This document shows positions 37,001-49,045 of a DNA stretch of 64,000 bases, one piece after another. Position numbers and translations under genes: made by a program. Origin of the DNA: Monarcha castaneiventris obscurior (lineage: Eukaryota > Chordata > Aves > Passeriformes > Monarchidae); NCBI GenBank assembly GCA_026261815.1, contig JAMPIT010000379.1:5778001-5842000 (forward strand), written 5' to 3'. How positions within the stretch are numbered: position 1 is the stretch's first letter; each line of letters begins with the position of its first letter. The notes beneath the pieces were generated by a model that did no database searches, was not told the origin of the DNA, and saw only the letters and a list, made by a program, of their open reading frames with translations.

Positions 37001-40000
37001 TGCAAAAGCCCTTACATTAATGAGAGGGGAAGATGGAAATTATATACAGAGGAAGGAAGTCTTTTGAGAATCACATTTCAGTGTTTCAGCTGCTCAAGGA
37101 AAAGCCTGTTTATCATAGTATCCTGTCAATAGGAGGTGTCTGTGTAGGTGTGTGTATACATGCACGGAATGTATGTGTATGAGGAGAAAGAACTTTCACT
37201 GTGGTCTGTCAGCCTTAAGCACATGGCTTCTATTTTTCCTTAAACCCTGCAACTTCATTAAAAAAAAAAAGGAAAAAAAAAAGACATTAAGAAACTCCCA
37301 AGGTAGAGTGCATGAGAGAGTGTGTGTGTGTGCGAGGGAGTATGAGTAACTTATCTTCACATTTAGCTGGAGCCTTGGTATTGTCAAAGCAGCTGAATCA
37401 CTGCCTGAGTGCTGCCATCTTTGCCATGGTGATAATTTGTCAGAGTGCCAACACTGCTGCCTACTGTCTCTGAAGAGCTGACCTTGTAACAACATCAACA
37501 CTCTTTCTGTGGCTTTTGCTGACATACTCTAGGCTCTGGAAACTGTTTTCAAAACAAATATATAATGAAGTGTTGTGCTTGTAAAAGCAATTGTGTTTCT
37601 GTCCGTCAGATTATTTTAGAGTGTCTCGCCTGCCAAAGGGCAAAGCGAAGGAACAGACACGGAGGACACAACTCCAGATAAAAAATGGGGGGCTTTCTGT
37701 ATACAGGAATGATGGGAATCAAAATTAACCATCCCAAAATCAGAAGTTAATGGTAAAGTGGCAGCTTATGACTCCTTGTGCTGTTCCATTGTAAACTTTT
37801 GTTTCTCAAAGCAAGGACAAGTGAGCAGAGCTCTACAGACAACAGGGAGAACACACAAGGGCTAAAAGTAAGGAAAGCTCTTGATTTAATGCTTGCTATA
37901 TACTGTCCTTCTTCATGCAGGCAGGAAGAAATTGCCATCTAAAACACTGGTGGAGACTTTGCATCTAGACATTTGATATGGAGAAATGAGAGAGGCTTTG
38001 CTTAGCAAGTGGGGTAAAAGCATTGTCAGTACCTGAAAATACCAATCTTCTTAGCCCTAGGTTTACGCTACTCTGTACCAGGTGACCTGACAAGTTCACC
38101 CATTCCCCAGTTGTGGGGGATTATCTGAGCACTTCGTGTTCCCACTGTTCACGTCTGTGTACAGGGCACAGCTGCAAAGGAAGCAGAGCAAGCCAGACAC
38201 ACGACTCGCCCCACACTTGCTATGGCTTTGATTGTGGGGACCAGTAGTAGACAAATGCTGTTACTGATTTATTTTCTTCTTGCTATCTTTACTAAACTAA
38301 ATTAACACAGCACTCACTGGTGTCCCAAATGGCATTTCATGGAAAGGCTTTGTGGTATCAGAGACCGGGTAGCGGATGCATGACACTTTCCTTAAAAACT
38401 GCCATGCAATGCACAAAACCCATACATATTGTTAGGTAACAGCAGTTTTAATTTTAGCTATGGGATTGGAAAATGCAGTTGGATTAAACCTAGTACTCTG
38501 TAGGTTAAGACCAGAATGAAAGCTAACCAAAGTTTGGAGGCAACATCTTCATGAGACACCCCAGTTTTCACTCCCCCTGAGAGTTCTATTTTCTGGTGTT
38601 GCCAGAAAGGAGAACACTATAATTTATACCAACATGTTTCCTTATGAAAGTGGAATCCTTTGGATTTGTTGAAGTCAGGTGAATATTTTATATAGCTGAA
38701 GTTTCACTTCTGCATGTAGAAGTAAAAGTTACTCTTGATTTTGCATAACAGGATAAAAATTGTGATTTGTCCACTTTCTGACTTACTTACCTGAAAAACC
38801 TCCATTGTAAAGCACTCTGAATTCAGCTTCTTCTGACACTTAGAGAAGCTTTGAGATTTGTGGGATTTGGTTCACGTGCATCAATGTATTGCTCTGTCTT
38901 TATGTGTGTGTGTATATGTATTTTTATATTTACTATGTTTATATATGTATCTATATTTCCAGCAAAACCACAGAAAATTGTATTTGAGAGAAGCAGCAAG
39001 CAAATTATATTTTACTATACACTGTTTTCCGCCTTGCTTGTTTTTGCGGTTTGGTGCTGGATTTTAACCTGCAAATTTCTGTTTGGTCTACATTTTCTTC
39101 TCACATTTCTTCCTGTGTAGCACTTGAATCAATAGGCCAAAGAAACAAACAAACAGGAGAAGACTGAAAGCAGGATTTTCAATAATGTGGATGTAACTAG
39201 CCATGGGACTTATTTTCAAACCTGTTGGCCCTTTTCAGGGCACAGGGCTAGTCTGTTACTCTTGGACATTGGAATGATACAGCATCTCAAATAGCAGAGA
39301 GTGAGTGCTGCAAGTTGCTGGGCCTGTTGTGTATTGTCTAGATGGGATGTGCAAATTTAGCTTTGAAAGGAGCATTTGTGCCTGAAAAAAAAAAAGAGGT
39401 TTTGTTGCCCTAACCAAAGGCATACCTAGGAATGGAAATCTGAATGGTCTCCAAGCTATGGTGGACAGGCAGTGACTAAATCTTTTTAAACATGGCCACC
39501 CATACACATTCAGATTTGGGAAGTCTTAGGAGCTTGTTGGGTGGGCTGTGTCTAAAATGTTTGCATGAACCAAGCTTATAACAGAAGTTTGGTGCAAATT
39601 AGCCTCCTGAGATACTCCTGAAAGCTCAGTTGTCTGTGCAATGGAAACATGATTTTTTTCTGAGAGTGAGAAAATTCAGTCATTCAGTGCCTGAAATTAG
39701 CTCACAAGACACATGGGTTATAATTCATTCAACTTAATTTTAAAAGCAGACACTAGGTTTTGGTGCACTATTTTCAAGCTAAATGTCAATCCCTTGTACA
39801 GCAGAAGCCTGCTTCTTACAGGTTTAGCTCCTTCTGGATGGATGGCAAGAACGACTTTCAGAATGACTTTCCAGGGGACTGTGCACTCTAACTGGCTGTG
39901 CATGATTTTAGCTAATGGATTTATTAGCTTATGCTATTTTCTTCCTTCTTGTGTAAGTGGGATCACACAGCAGAGACCCTCCCAGCATGTAGCCCTTAAT

Positions 40001-41539
40001 CATTGGTAAGGAAGATTTTTTTATCAAAGGACAAATGAGAAATTGCTTCTTGTGAGAAAGCTAATATGAGACTATCCGAGGCAGACCTGCTAGGATTTCT
40101 ACCAAATAGTGCCTAAATAATGAAATTGCTTTTAAAAAATGAATATTGCTTGAGTGTTTGCTTCTGAAACCAAGAGAGCCGTGCATTAGCTGCTCAGTGA
40201 GCAGAGTATGAAACTGGACCATAGAAGGAGAAGAGGAAAGTAACATGGAAAACAGGCCTGGAGGCTGAGCCAGATTTTTTTCCTGGTTTTGTACATAAAA
40301 AGGTCTTGCTACAGCCATATCCTTTAAGCCCTGTGGAGTCAAAATGCATTGCCAAGAAAGGCTTTTGCATCTCTGATCGCATGCTGCCTCCTCCACTGGC
40401 CTGTGTTTTTCTAAAAATAATCCTGATTTCATACCTTAGCTGATGGACCTTCTAGCAGCCACAATAGACGCAGCCTCCCTGGAAAACACTCAGTAGTGTG
40501 TAAAAGCATTGGATCCACTCTTTGAGGGAGGTTGTACAGAGCTTTTGAAGAGGCATCCTTTGTATTTTGAGCTGTGCTAAAATGTAGTAAGCTTATCCCA
40601 AGCCCTTTCTGCTTCCTCAGAACAAACAAGTCGCTGCTGAATACCAGGTATCTTACTCCTTTTTTCTTCAAAAAAAACAAAACAAGAAGTCACTTGGCAG
40701 GGGTGGAAGAAAGGATTTGTTTTCCTGTCTGTGGGGAGATGTCAGGCAGCATAGGCTGAAACGTCTGCTCAGGGTGTGTGACAGTCACTAACAGTCGAGG
40801 GAGCGTCCTGAGACAGGTGTCATATTCTCCATTTGATAAGCAGGGAGAAAAGCTGCCCTGCACTGGCAGCACAGCTTTCGTGGGCTCTGGATCTGTGTTG
40901 CTGCACTGTCAGTGGCAGATCCCTTCTCCCACACACACTGCTCAGCCCTCTGCGTGCCACCATCCTCACAGCTGCATCAGCTCCTGTATCCACTCCTTCA
41001 TCCCAGGAAGCTTCCATGCCAGATCTGCTGCTGGAGCAGCAGTAATGTACAGCTGTGCATATTGCGGATGTAACAGCTTGCAGGCAGCCCTGAGGTGTCA
41101 TACATGTATTCATCAGGGTGCCAGAGGTATGGAAAATATGCTGATGGTCATTCAAAACATTTTCCCAGCACAGAGATGACTGTGGCTTGGTGACTTCCTG
41201 AGCCAGAGGTGAGGTCTCCACATTTAATAGCATCAGAATATGACGACATGGTGGTGTGAATGTCCCCAGCCTTCATTCCCTGGGCCAGGCTTGACTGTCT
41301 CTCTTCTAAACGATGCTTTTCTTCTCCATTTTTTTTCCACAGCAAAATATGAAAGAACTGGTGTAGTTTGATATGTGCCTTGTGGTCCTGCTGCACCCAG
41401 GACTGCCTAGGCCTGACTGAGCAAAGCTGGACCTTAAAATTCAGTGTGGATATATTTGTATCCATAACGTTTCCCAGTCTGTAGCCAGATGGCACCAGAG
41501 CAAACCGTGCAAATATTGATATAGGAGGCAGCACTTCCA
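34037..41539. other. Non-coding stretch
   Basis: There is no supportable gene or recognised transposon. It contains A-rich runs (37261-37284), a (GT)n tract at 37319-37332 and GC-richer patches near 34.5 kb and 35.8-36.3 kb that give overlapping frames on both strands. The 145-codon frame at 36695 has no domain, signal or splice support. Confidence 0.6.
37319..37332. repeat. Short (GT)n microsatellite
   Basis: Seven GT-type units lie in a purine-rich context, about 35 bases after an A-rich tract. Confidence 0.8.
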
Positions 41540-42555
41540 TGTGGTGGATTGACCCTGGGTTGACTCCAGGTGCCCACCAAAGCTTCTCTATCACTTCCCT
41601 CCTCAGCTGGGCAGGGAAAAGAAAATAGCTGTGAAAGGCTCATGGGTCGAGATAAGGACAGAGGGATATTGCTCAGGTGTTACTGTCACAGGACACAGAC
41701 TCAGCTTGGGGAATGTAGTTACATTCATTATCCAGTCAACTCAAAGGAGGATAATGAGAAGTAAAACCAAATTAATTTAAAAACACTTTCCCCATACGCT
41801 TCCCGTTCCCGAGGCTTAACTTCACTTCCAATTTTTCTGTACTTTGTCCCCACCAGTAGCTCAAGGGGGGCAGGGAATAGCAGCTGCAGTCAATTCATCA
41901 CATACTATCTCTGGTGATTCTTCCTCCTCAGGGGGAGGACTTCTCATACTCTTTTTCTGCTCCAGTGTGGAGTGCCTCCCATGGGAGACAGTTCCCCATG
42001 AACTTCTCCAACATTTGTCCTTCCCACTGGTTCTTCATGAACTGCTCCAGCATGGGTCTCCCAATGGGTTCACAAGTCCTGCTGGTAATCTGGCTCCCAT
42101 GTGGGCTTCTTTTCCCATGGGGCCACAAGTCCTGCCAGGAACCTGCTCCAGCATGGGCTTCCCATAGTATCACATCCTTCTTTGAGCATCCACCTGCCTC
42201 TGGTGTGGGGTCCTCCACAGGCTGTAGGTGGATATCTGCTCGACCATGGAACTCAATGGGCTTCAGGGGAATCTCTTCTCTGATGCTGGAGCACCTCCTC
42301 CTGCTCCTTCTTCACTGATCTAGGTGTTTGCAGAGCTGTTTTTCTTACACATTCTCATTCCTTTCTCCCCCTGCAGTCATTGTTTGTGCTCCTACATTGC
42401 TGGTGGGCTCAGACTTGGCCAGCAGCAGGTCTGTGTTGGAGCTGGATGGCACAGACTCCATTGGACATGGGGGAAAAGCTTGTAGCAGCTTCTCCCAGAA
42501 GCCAGCCCTGTAGCCTACCCTCTACCAAAACCTGTCCACACAAACACAATACACA
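41540..42555 (-). mobile_element. Avian LTR-type endogenous retroviral repeat (solo)
   Basis: The element has TG...CA ends (tgtggtgg at 41540, aatacaca ending 42555). Its sequence layout is one I recognise from a high-copy repeat of many bird genomes: 'caggtgcccaccaaagcttc' (41570-41589), 'gggtcgagataaggacag' (41645-41662), a long block of 'ctccagcatggg' units (41957-42300) and a terminal 'ctaccaaaacctgtccacac' (42523-42542). In the family's usual reading direction, which is minus here, the promoter-like end is near 42555 and the repeat block lies downstream. No gag, pol or env follows on either side, so it looks like a solo LTR. I cannot see a clean target-site duplication. The family name (ERVL or ERVK class) is uncertain. 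A 96-codon minus-strand frame (42218-41928) reads through the repeat block. Confidence 0.8.
41957..42300 (-). repeat. Internal imperfect repeats of the LTR element
   Basis: Units of very roughly 35-60 bases recur, each with a 'gctccagyatggg'-like core followed by a 'cccatggg/caagtcctg' segment. Cores lie near 41959, 42042, 42145 and, more decayed, 42195-42290. On the minus strand the units translate as repeated acidic/Trp-containing blocks (Leu-Glu-x-Phe-Met and Pro-Trp-Glu themes). Similar blocks occur in other copies of this repeat, so the repeat structure belongs to the family and is not a local event. Confidence 0.65.
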
Positions 42556-44010
42556 GCATCATGGAGAGTTGTCCTCTGCCATTTCAAGGGATGAAGAAAC
42601 TATTACAGAAAAGCTTCAAACAGTTTCTGTCACCCAGGAACACGTACTGGATCAAGAGTAAAAATAAAAAAGTGATTACAGTGTGACTACAGCTGCAGTG
42701 CCTCAAAGAAGGCAAGCAACATCGATGGCATCCTTGTGCAGGTGTTGGCCAGCTTATCCCTGTCTGTTGTTTGACAGTCCAGCACATCAGGCTTTTGGCT
42801 CCTAGAAGCAGCTTTGGGGTATCTAACACCTAGCACTGGGAGTGGAGGTGGCAAAGCACTGATCCCTGTTTTGCAGGCTCAGTCGTTCAAAAAGCACTCA
42901 CGGGGTGACCTCCTGTGCGCAGTGTCAAGCCAACATAAGCTGTGCCGTGTATGTTGAGGCAGGTTTGACACCAATGTGCTTGTGTGACCGTCTCAGATGA
43001 AGGTCAGCTTTGTGCTGCTAGAGTGACCTGTCAGTCACAGGCTGCTTCAGTGGCTGTGGCATCCCAGCATCAGCTCGAGCGTGGAGGGAGTAGGTTGAGC
43101 ACTTTGTGTACAACAGCAGGAGGATCGAGTGGGCTTTGGGGAAAAAAAAAACACCAACTGAAATGCTTTCCCTTCATCTTTTCCTGGGTCTTATCACCTG
43201 CACAGAAATGTGTGACCTTCATTTAAAGACTTTTCTCTGATGTAAGTATCCTAATGTTCAGCATTATGCCTAACTCAGTGTGTCTTAGTGTCCTCCTGAT
43301 GGTATACAATTTCACAGCATATCAGTGGTTCATTTCCCACTTTCCATCCCACATTATGAGAGGTCTCCCCTAACATGTTAGTTGCCCCGTCTGATAAGCA
43401 TAGACATTTTTACTCTGACTTAACTTCACCTTTAGAAAACACTCTGGAAGTTAGCAGCCATTTGGCTCGGTTGTGCTGGAAACACCCACTGCAAAACTGG
43501 TACAATCCCCGTGTTTATACTGCTGTGAATAAGGAGCCGGGTCCACATGCCTCTGGGTGTGCATTGGCACAGTGGGTCCTGCAGCCAAGTGCCCTTTGAG
43601 ATTTGGAGAAGAGTCATAGTTTTGCTTTCACTCTGTGGCCGGAGTTCAGTGTAATTTTAAGGCCTTAGTGGAAAAAACAAGAACATAACAGCATATGAGT
43701 GAACAGTATTTGAAACTCTGGGAGTTGGGGCAAGAGGAAACCTGGTCTATAAAAGCATTGGCAAGTGCTCTTTTGCCCTACATTTGAAGTAGTGAAGTGT
43801 TCAGTTGTTAGTGAAACATATAGCATTCACAAACAAAAAAAAACTATTGAGAGTAAACAAAGATTTTCCCAAGGGCATTTGCAGCTGCTCAGTTTGGAAA
43901 TTTAATCTGAAGGTCTCTTCTCGGTGAAATGGGCTTTTGATTCTTGTCTTACCATTTCGTGTTTGAGGTGATTGGATTGGAAATTGTGGTAAGATACTGG
44001 AAATTACTTC

Positions 44011-44098
44011 AAAATCCTGTACCATTTAGAGGTCCTATACAACAAGAGGTCTGCAAAACCCTGTACTGTTTAGAAGGGCTGTACAACGTCAGAGCTGT
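44011..44098. repeat. Two-copy 44-bp tandem duplication
   Basis: The unit starting AAAATCCTGTACCATTTAGA at 44011 repeats at 44055 as AAAACCCTGTACTGTTTAGA, and the similarity continues to 'tgtacaac' and 'aggtctgc/agagctgt'. Several substitutions separate the copies, so the event is not recent. Confidence 0.85.
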
Positions 44099-44899
44099 AT
44101 TTATTCTTTTAGCAAATAAATTTTTCACGCTGTCAAAATAAACAAGAAAAGAGGTTTCTCACAGACACGCATTGTATTTGGTCTTAGCGCATACCTGGGT
44201 GAATTCCTTGAGGAATCCTTGCCTTCCTCAGAAGATGGTGCCTTTCATGTCACTTAGGTGAGGATTAAGCCCTATTAGGCAGAGGGATGAAAACTGGTGC
44301 AGTTGCTTCAGTGAGACGGTGGGATGTTTAGACTTTTGGCTCACTTGATTTATTGCTCAATTATTAGACTGTGCCCTGACACTGATACGTGAGAGACAGA
44401 GAGAGCTATACATTTCTGCCTGATTTCTATTAACAGCCTCCCAAATAACAGCCTGTGTTAACAGCTGCTTTATCCTTTTCATGTTTACGGAAGAAATGTC
44501 TGAAAGCTTTTATACTGTCCAAGTGAGTTAGGGAGAGAAAGAAGGAGCCCCCATCTCCAGCTCAACCTTTATGTGCAGTCCATTTGTTTTTTCACAAAGA
44601 GCAGTGAAATCCAAGACATGTTGTAATGGTCATTGCTATTTTCTTATCTCCTTATTTATGCAACAGTTTAGAGAGAGGCTAACAGGTATGTAACTGATGA
44701 ACTATTAAGGGCTGTGTGTTCAGGACATCTGGTCTTATCACTTGTGTGATGAGTGCAAATCAGCTATCTATCAGTTTCTCTCATGCTCTTCACAGCGAAT
44801 CTTTATGTTGATCCTGGTGGAGGGTGCGATGTCTTTGGTTGAGAAGGAATGGTATTTTACACTGTGCAGCTACACTGCAAGGAGGATATGTGTGTGTTA

Positions 44900-44933
44900 T
44901 ATGAGATAATTTATTATGTGAGATAATTTAACT
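44900..44933. repeat. Short direct duplication, 17-bp period
   Basis: ATGAGATAATTTATT and GTGAGATAATTTAACT lie head to tail. The shared core is GAGATAATTTA. Confidence 0.75.
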
Positions 44934-45964
44934 GCCCTTCTAAGTGTTTGCATGGAGTAAGAAATGTGAAGTACTCAGGCTGCTTGGAGTTGACACTGCC
45001 CATGTTGTTACAAGGCACAAGGAACACAGGAACTGAAAGTTCTGAGAAAATCTCCAGTAAGACCTGAACTGACTCCAGGCTGGGTTTACTGAGCAGCTCC
45101 AGAAACTACTGATAAGTTCATAGGAGCATGAATTAATGATCATGAATAATAGTTACAATTTGTAGGTGAGGGATGTGTGCCTTGCAAGAAAAGTTTCCTT
45201 TGTAGGTGCTTACACCTTCCCCTCTCTGTTTCCATCATCATTTGGCTCTGCTGTGTCCCTTCTCTCCTGCTCTGATCCTGTCTTTCATCATGTCTTTACC
45301 TGTTACTCAGCCCACTTCTTCCCTCCTCCTCCCCAATGTCTTCTGGTGTCCCAGGCCACTCTCCTGCCCAGGAAATCCCCTTTCTCCCGACTGTCTATGG
45401 CCTGGGTTGCTTGCTTTCCTCTCTCCTGTAACAAGCACTGACCCAGGGCTCAAAGGAACAAGGTAGTCCTTGTCCTCATGTCAGGCTGGCGCTGAGCCTG
45501 TTGGGTTATTGTCCAGACAGTGCTAGCAGGAATGGTCTCTCTTGGATATTTCTAAGCTTCTTGTCTATGTGATCTTATTATCACACCAGGCTCATAAATG
45601 TCTGTGTCCCCAGAAAAATGCTGTGAGATAAGATGTGCTATTAATCCAGTTTTATAGACAGGGGACTGGAGTCTGAACAAACTGTGATTTAAGCCAGAAT
45701 CCTCCTGAATTACAAATTAGGAGCATAGTGCAATCTTTATGAATATGCTCTTTGTTTCAATTTGCCTGGACAGTTTTTTAAGTATGATTGCAAAAGAATG
45801 TGGTTATGTGGGACATGGAGAAGGCTGAGGTACTCGGCTGCTTTTTTTGGTTCAATTTTTACCAGCAAGTGCTCCCACCACACTGCCCAAGTCAGAAAAG
45901 GTAAAGGCAGGGAGTGGGAGAATGAAGAACCACTCAGTGTAGCAGAAAATCAGTATTTAGACCA

Positions 45965-47179
45965 TCAAAGAAACCTGAAGGTGCAGAAGTCCATGTGACC
46001 TGATGAGGTGGATCCGTGAGTCCTGAGGGAACTGGCAAATGACATGGCTAAGCCACTATCCATCATATTTGAGAGGTTGTGACAGTCTGGTGAAGCTCCC
46101 ACTGACTGGAAAAGGGGGAGCATAACCCCCATTTTTAAAAAGGTAAAACTGGATGTATTTGATGGATGGACCACTCGGTGGATAAGGAATTGGCTGGATG
46201 GTCACACTCAAAGAGTTGCAGTCAATGGCTCGATGTCCAAGTGGAGAGTGGTGACTTGTGGCCTTCAGGGGTTGGTATTGGGGTCAGCACTGCTGAACAT
46301 CTTTGTTGGTGATATGGAGAGCAGGATCGAGTGCACCCTCACCAAGTTTGCAGATGACAAACTTGTGTGGTGCAGTCAACATGCTGGAGGGACGTGGACA
46401 GGCTTGAGGGTTGGGCCTGTGCAAACCTGATGAAGCTCAGCAAGACCAAGTGCAAAGTCCTGCACCTGGGTCAGGGCAATCCCAAGCACAAATATGGGCT
46501 GGGCAGAGAATGGATTTAGAGCAGCCCAGAGGGGAAGGACTTGGGAGTGCTGGTGGATGAGAGGCTGGACATGACCCAGCACTGTGCTCTTGCAGCCCAG
46601 ATGCCAGCTGTGTCCTGTGCAACATCAAAAGCTGCATGTCCAGCAGGCCAAGGGAGGTGAGTTTCCTCTCCTGAGACCCCACCCAGAGTGCTGTGTCCAG
46701 CTCAGGGATCCCCAGCACAGCAACAACATGGACCTACTGGAGCGAGTTCAGAGGAGGCCATGAAGATGATTAGAAAGCTGAAGCACCTCTCCTGTGAACA
46801 CAAGCCAAGAGAGTTGAGGCTGTTCAGCTTTGAGAAGGCTCCAGGGAGTCCTCACTGCAGCCTGTCCATACCTGAAGGCAGTCAGTCTACAAGGAAGCTG
46901 GACAGAGACTTTTTAGAAGGGCTGATAGTGAAAGGACAAAGGGCAATGGCTTTAAACTGACATGAGGTTGAATGTAAGGAAATTTTTTATTACAAGGGTG
47001 TTGAGGCACTGGAACAGATTGCCCAGAGATGTTGTGAATGCCCCATCCCTGTAAGTGTTGAAGGCCGGGTTGGATGGGGCTTTAAGCATCCTGTTGTAGT
47101 GAAAGGTGTCCCTGCCCATGGCAGGAGTGTTGGAACTACATGATCTTTAAGGTCCCTTCCAACCCCAACCAATGAATCT
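45965..47179 (+). mobile_element. CR1 LINE with reverse-transcriptase remnant, internally deleted
   Basis: The longest CR1 copy here. The 5' part (45990-46140) translates as the region before the RT palm: LRELANDMAKPLSIIFE-like, then GEAPTDWKKGSITPIFKK-like codons. It then jumps near 46143-46158 straight to WTTRWIRNWLDGHTQRV-like codons, so the intervening part of the RT domain is missing. A readable frame from 46233 holds NIFVGDMES and the catalytic-type FADD box (46347-46358). Further on are CKVLHLGQGNPKHKY-like (46450-46495), DLGVLVDERL-like (46535) and LSCEHKPRELRLFSFEK-like (46780-46835) codons. The tail contains 'gttggatggggctttaag' and ends in a decayed octamer. Stops and shifts make it inactive. 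The 3' end is about 47179, give or take a few bases. Confidence 0.95.
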
Positions 47180-48901
47180 TTATTGGGAAAAGTCCCAGCC
47201 AACTTGGCTTTTCACACTACATTGTAAGAAAAGGTCTCATATTTCCTGTGCAAGTTTTAAACTCTCTGAGCAATGCTTGCTGCAGTATCTGAGCAGATAA
47301 GCTGATTTCAATTATCTTTCATTTGATTGCTTTCTATTTGTTTTCAGCGGTGTCATTATAGTAAAAAAAAACCCCAATCAAAAAAAGCAAAAAACCCAAC
47401 ATTTATTTAAAGGTACCAGTACTGGATTTAGCTGTAGCAAAAGTTAAGTGAAGTTAATCACTGCTGTGGAAAATGGAGGCTTAAACTGACCTCACAGGAG
47501 AATAAATCAGGAACTGAACAAAGATTTTGAGATGCCCTCCAGGGAAACAGAGGTTGCAGTACTGAGCTGCAAATAGTGCCAGGTGTGGGCTGACTGCACA
47601 AAGGAGAGAGTCCTGATTGCCCTTCTCTCAGTTGGTTCATTCTCCTTCCTGCCAGCTGTACTAAGCAAGAAAAATGGACCAAACAGAAGAACTCCTAGGC
47701 GAGCTTCCCATTTGGAAAATCAGAGCTACATGGGATTTCTCATGCACTATCTGTGAGCCATTTGCTCTCTGCAGACAAGGTGAGGTACCCAGGTGCCTGG
47801 CATATTCTCAGAAACTGGTCCTTTGCATCTGTGTGGTGAGAATCAGGATGCTGGAAACAAGTCCTGGGTACACCTCCCCACTCATTCCTCCAGGCTCAAG
47901 AGGCTCATGAGCCCAGGATCCCCTGTTGGGCCAGCTCAAATACAGAATGGCACCAGAACTGGAAAGTTCCCTCCGCACTCAGCCACCAGTTTCAAGTATG
48001 TACTGCAAATACTTGAGTACAAGTGATTTCTAACATGAGTGTCCTTTTGCAATTTTTTTTCTAAAACCAATTTCCTATTGTAAGCCAAAAATAATATAGC
48101 CAGTTATGAATGATGTTGCTTTTACTGTATTACTTAAGACTTTACAACTTGCCTCTCATCCCTTGCTGGAACAATTCTTAAAATATAATGTTCTCAGTGA
48201 TACCAAAATATAAATTACAATTTGCTATAATTTCAAAGCCACATTTAATTTCGAAGTATTTTTGCAAAGTGTCTGATGTGTATTACTATTAAAATAATTT
48301 CCATATGGAGAGCAACCTTGTTGCTACTGAACTGGAGAGAAAAGTTTTGGTGTCAGGTGGGGCAAGTTCAGGAGCAGAATTTCAAAGGAAAAAGTAAAAA
48401 CAGAAATCCACAGTTTTCCCTGAACATCAGTATTGATGAACAATCAGCTTTGATTTTTAAGTAAATGGTTGAATATGGTATTTTCAAGGTAAATGTAGAG
48501 CCTGCTTGCAGATAGATCCTTTGGAAACTAATTTTAGGTTACAGTTTCTCTGAAAAGTTTGTCATAGTTAGTCATAATAAGAACCTGTTAAAGGCAAAGC
48601 AAACAGGTCTGATGGACTAATGGTACCAGAGGACAGTCAGGATGGATGTAGAGTCACATTGGTTAAGCTGTGGGGTATATTTTTCCCTTCTCCTACAGTA
48701 TAATGAAATAAATATACTGGTCTGGGCAGTTTGCATTTTGGGCCTTTGCTTCCCCCGCCCCAGAAAGCCTTCATTTTCAAGTGCAGGAGTCCATATCCAT
48801 TTCATTATGCATATTTTTTATCAGTGGAATGGCCTGTCATGCTCGGGTTGGCTGTGGGTGCTCTATGATCTGCAGACATTTCAGCAGCCTCTGTAGTGCC
48901 T

Positions 48902-48928
48902 GCTGCCCAGGCTGCCCAGGCTGCCCAG
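48902..48928. repeat. Three-copy 9-bp minisatellite (GCTGCCCAG)
   Basis: Three exact head-to-tail copies of GCTGCCCAG are followed by a degraded copy, CCAGGTGCCCAG. The locus is short and GC-rich. Confidence 0.9.
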
Positions 48929-48994
48929 GCCAGGTGCCCAGGGACACGCAAGCATTTTATTTGCATTCTTGCTCCCAAGTACTGACTGCCTCGG

Positions 48995-49045
48995 TACTAG
49001 TTAATTAAAACTGGTTTAATCATCTGCAGCTGTATTCAACTTTAA
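48995..49045. promoter_or_regulatory. Possible enhancer: TTAATTAA plus double E-box
   Basis: TTAATTAA (49001-49008) and TTTAATCA (49016-49023) are followed by two abutting E-boxes, CATCTG (49021-49026) and CAGCTG (49027-49032), and then TTTAATTC (49041-49048). The density of sites in 50 bases is suggestive of a developmental enhancer. There is no conservation evidence. Confidence 0.2.

Larger units (their letters stand above)
42556..45964. other. Non-coding stretch
   Basis: There is no supportable gene. It contains an A10 run (43141-43150) and two small duplications (44011-44098 and 44900-44933). Confidence 0.65.

Noticed and set aside
36695..37132. 145-codon plus-strand frame as a single-exon gene
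   Set aside because: No domain, promoter or polyadenylation context; Cys and Ser scattered without pattern.
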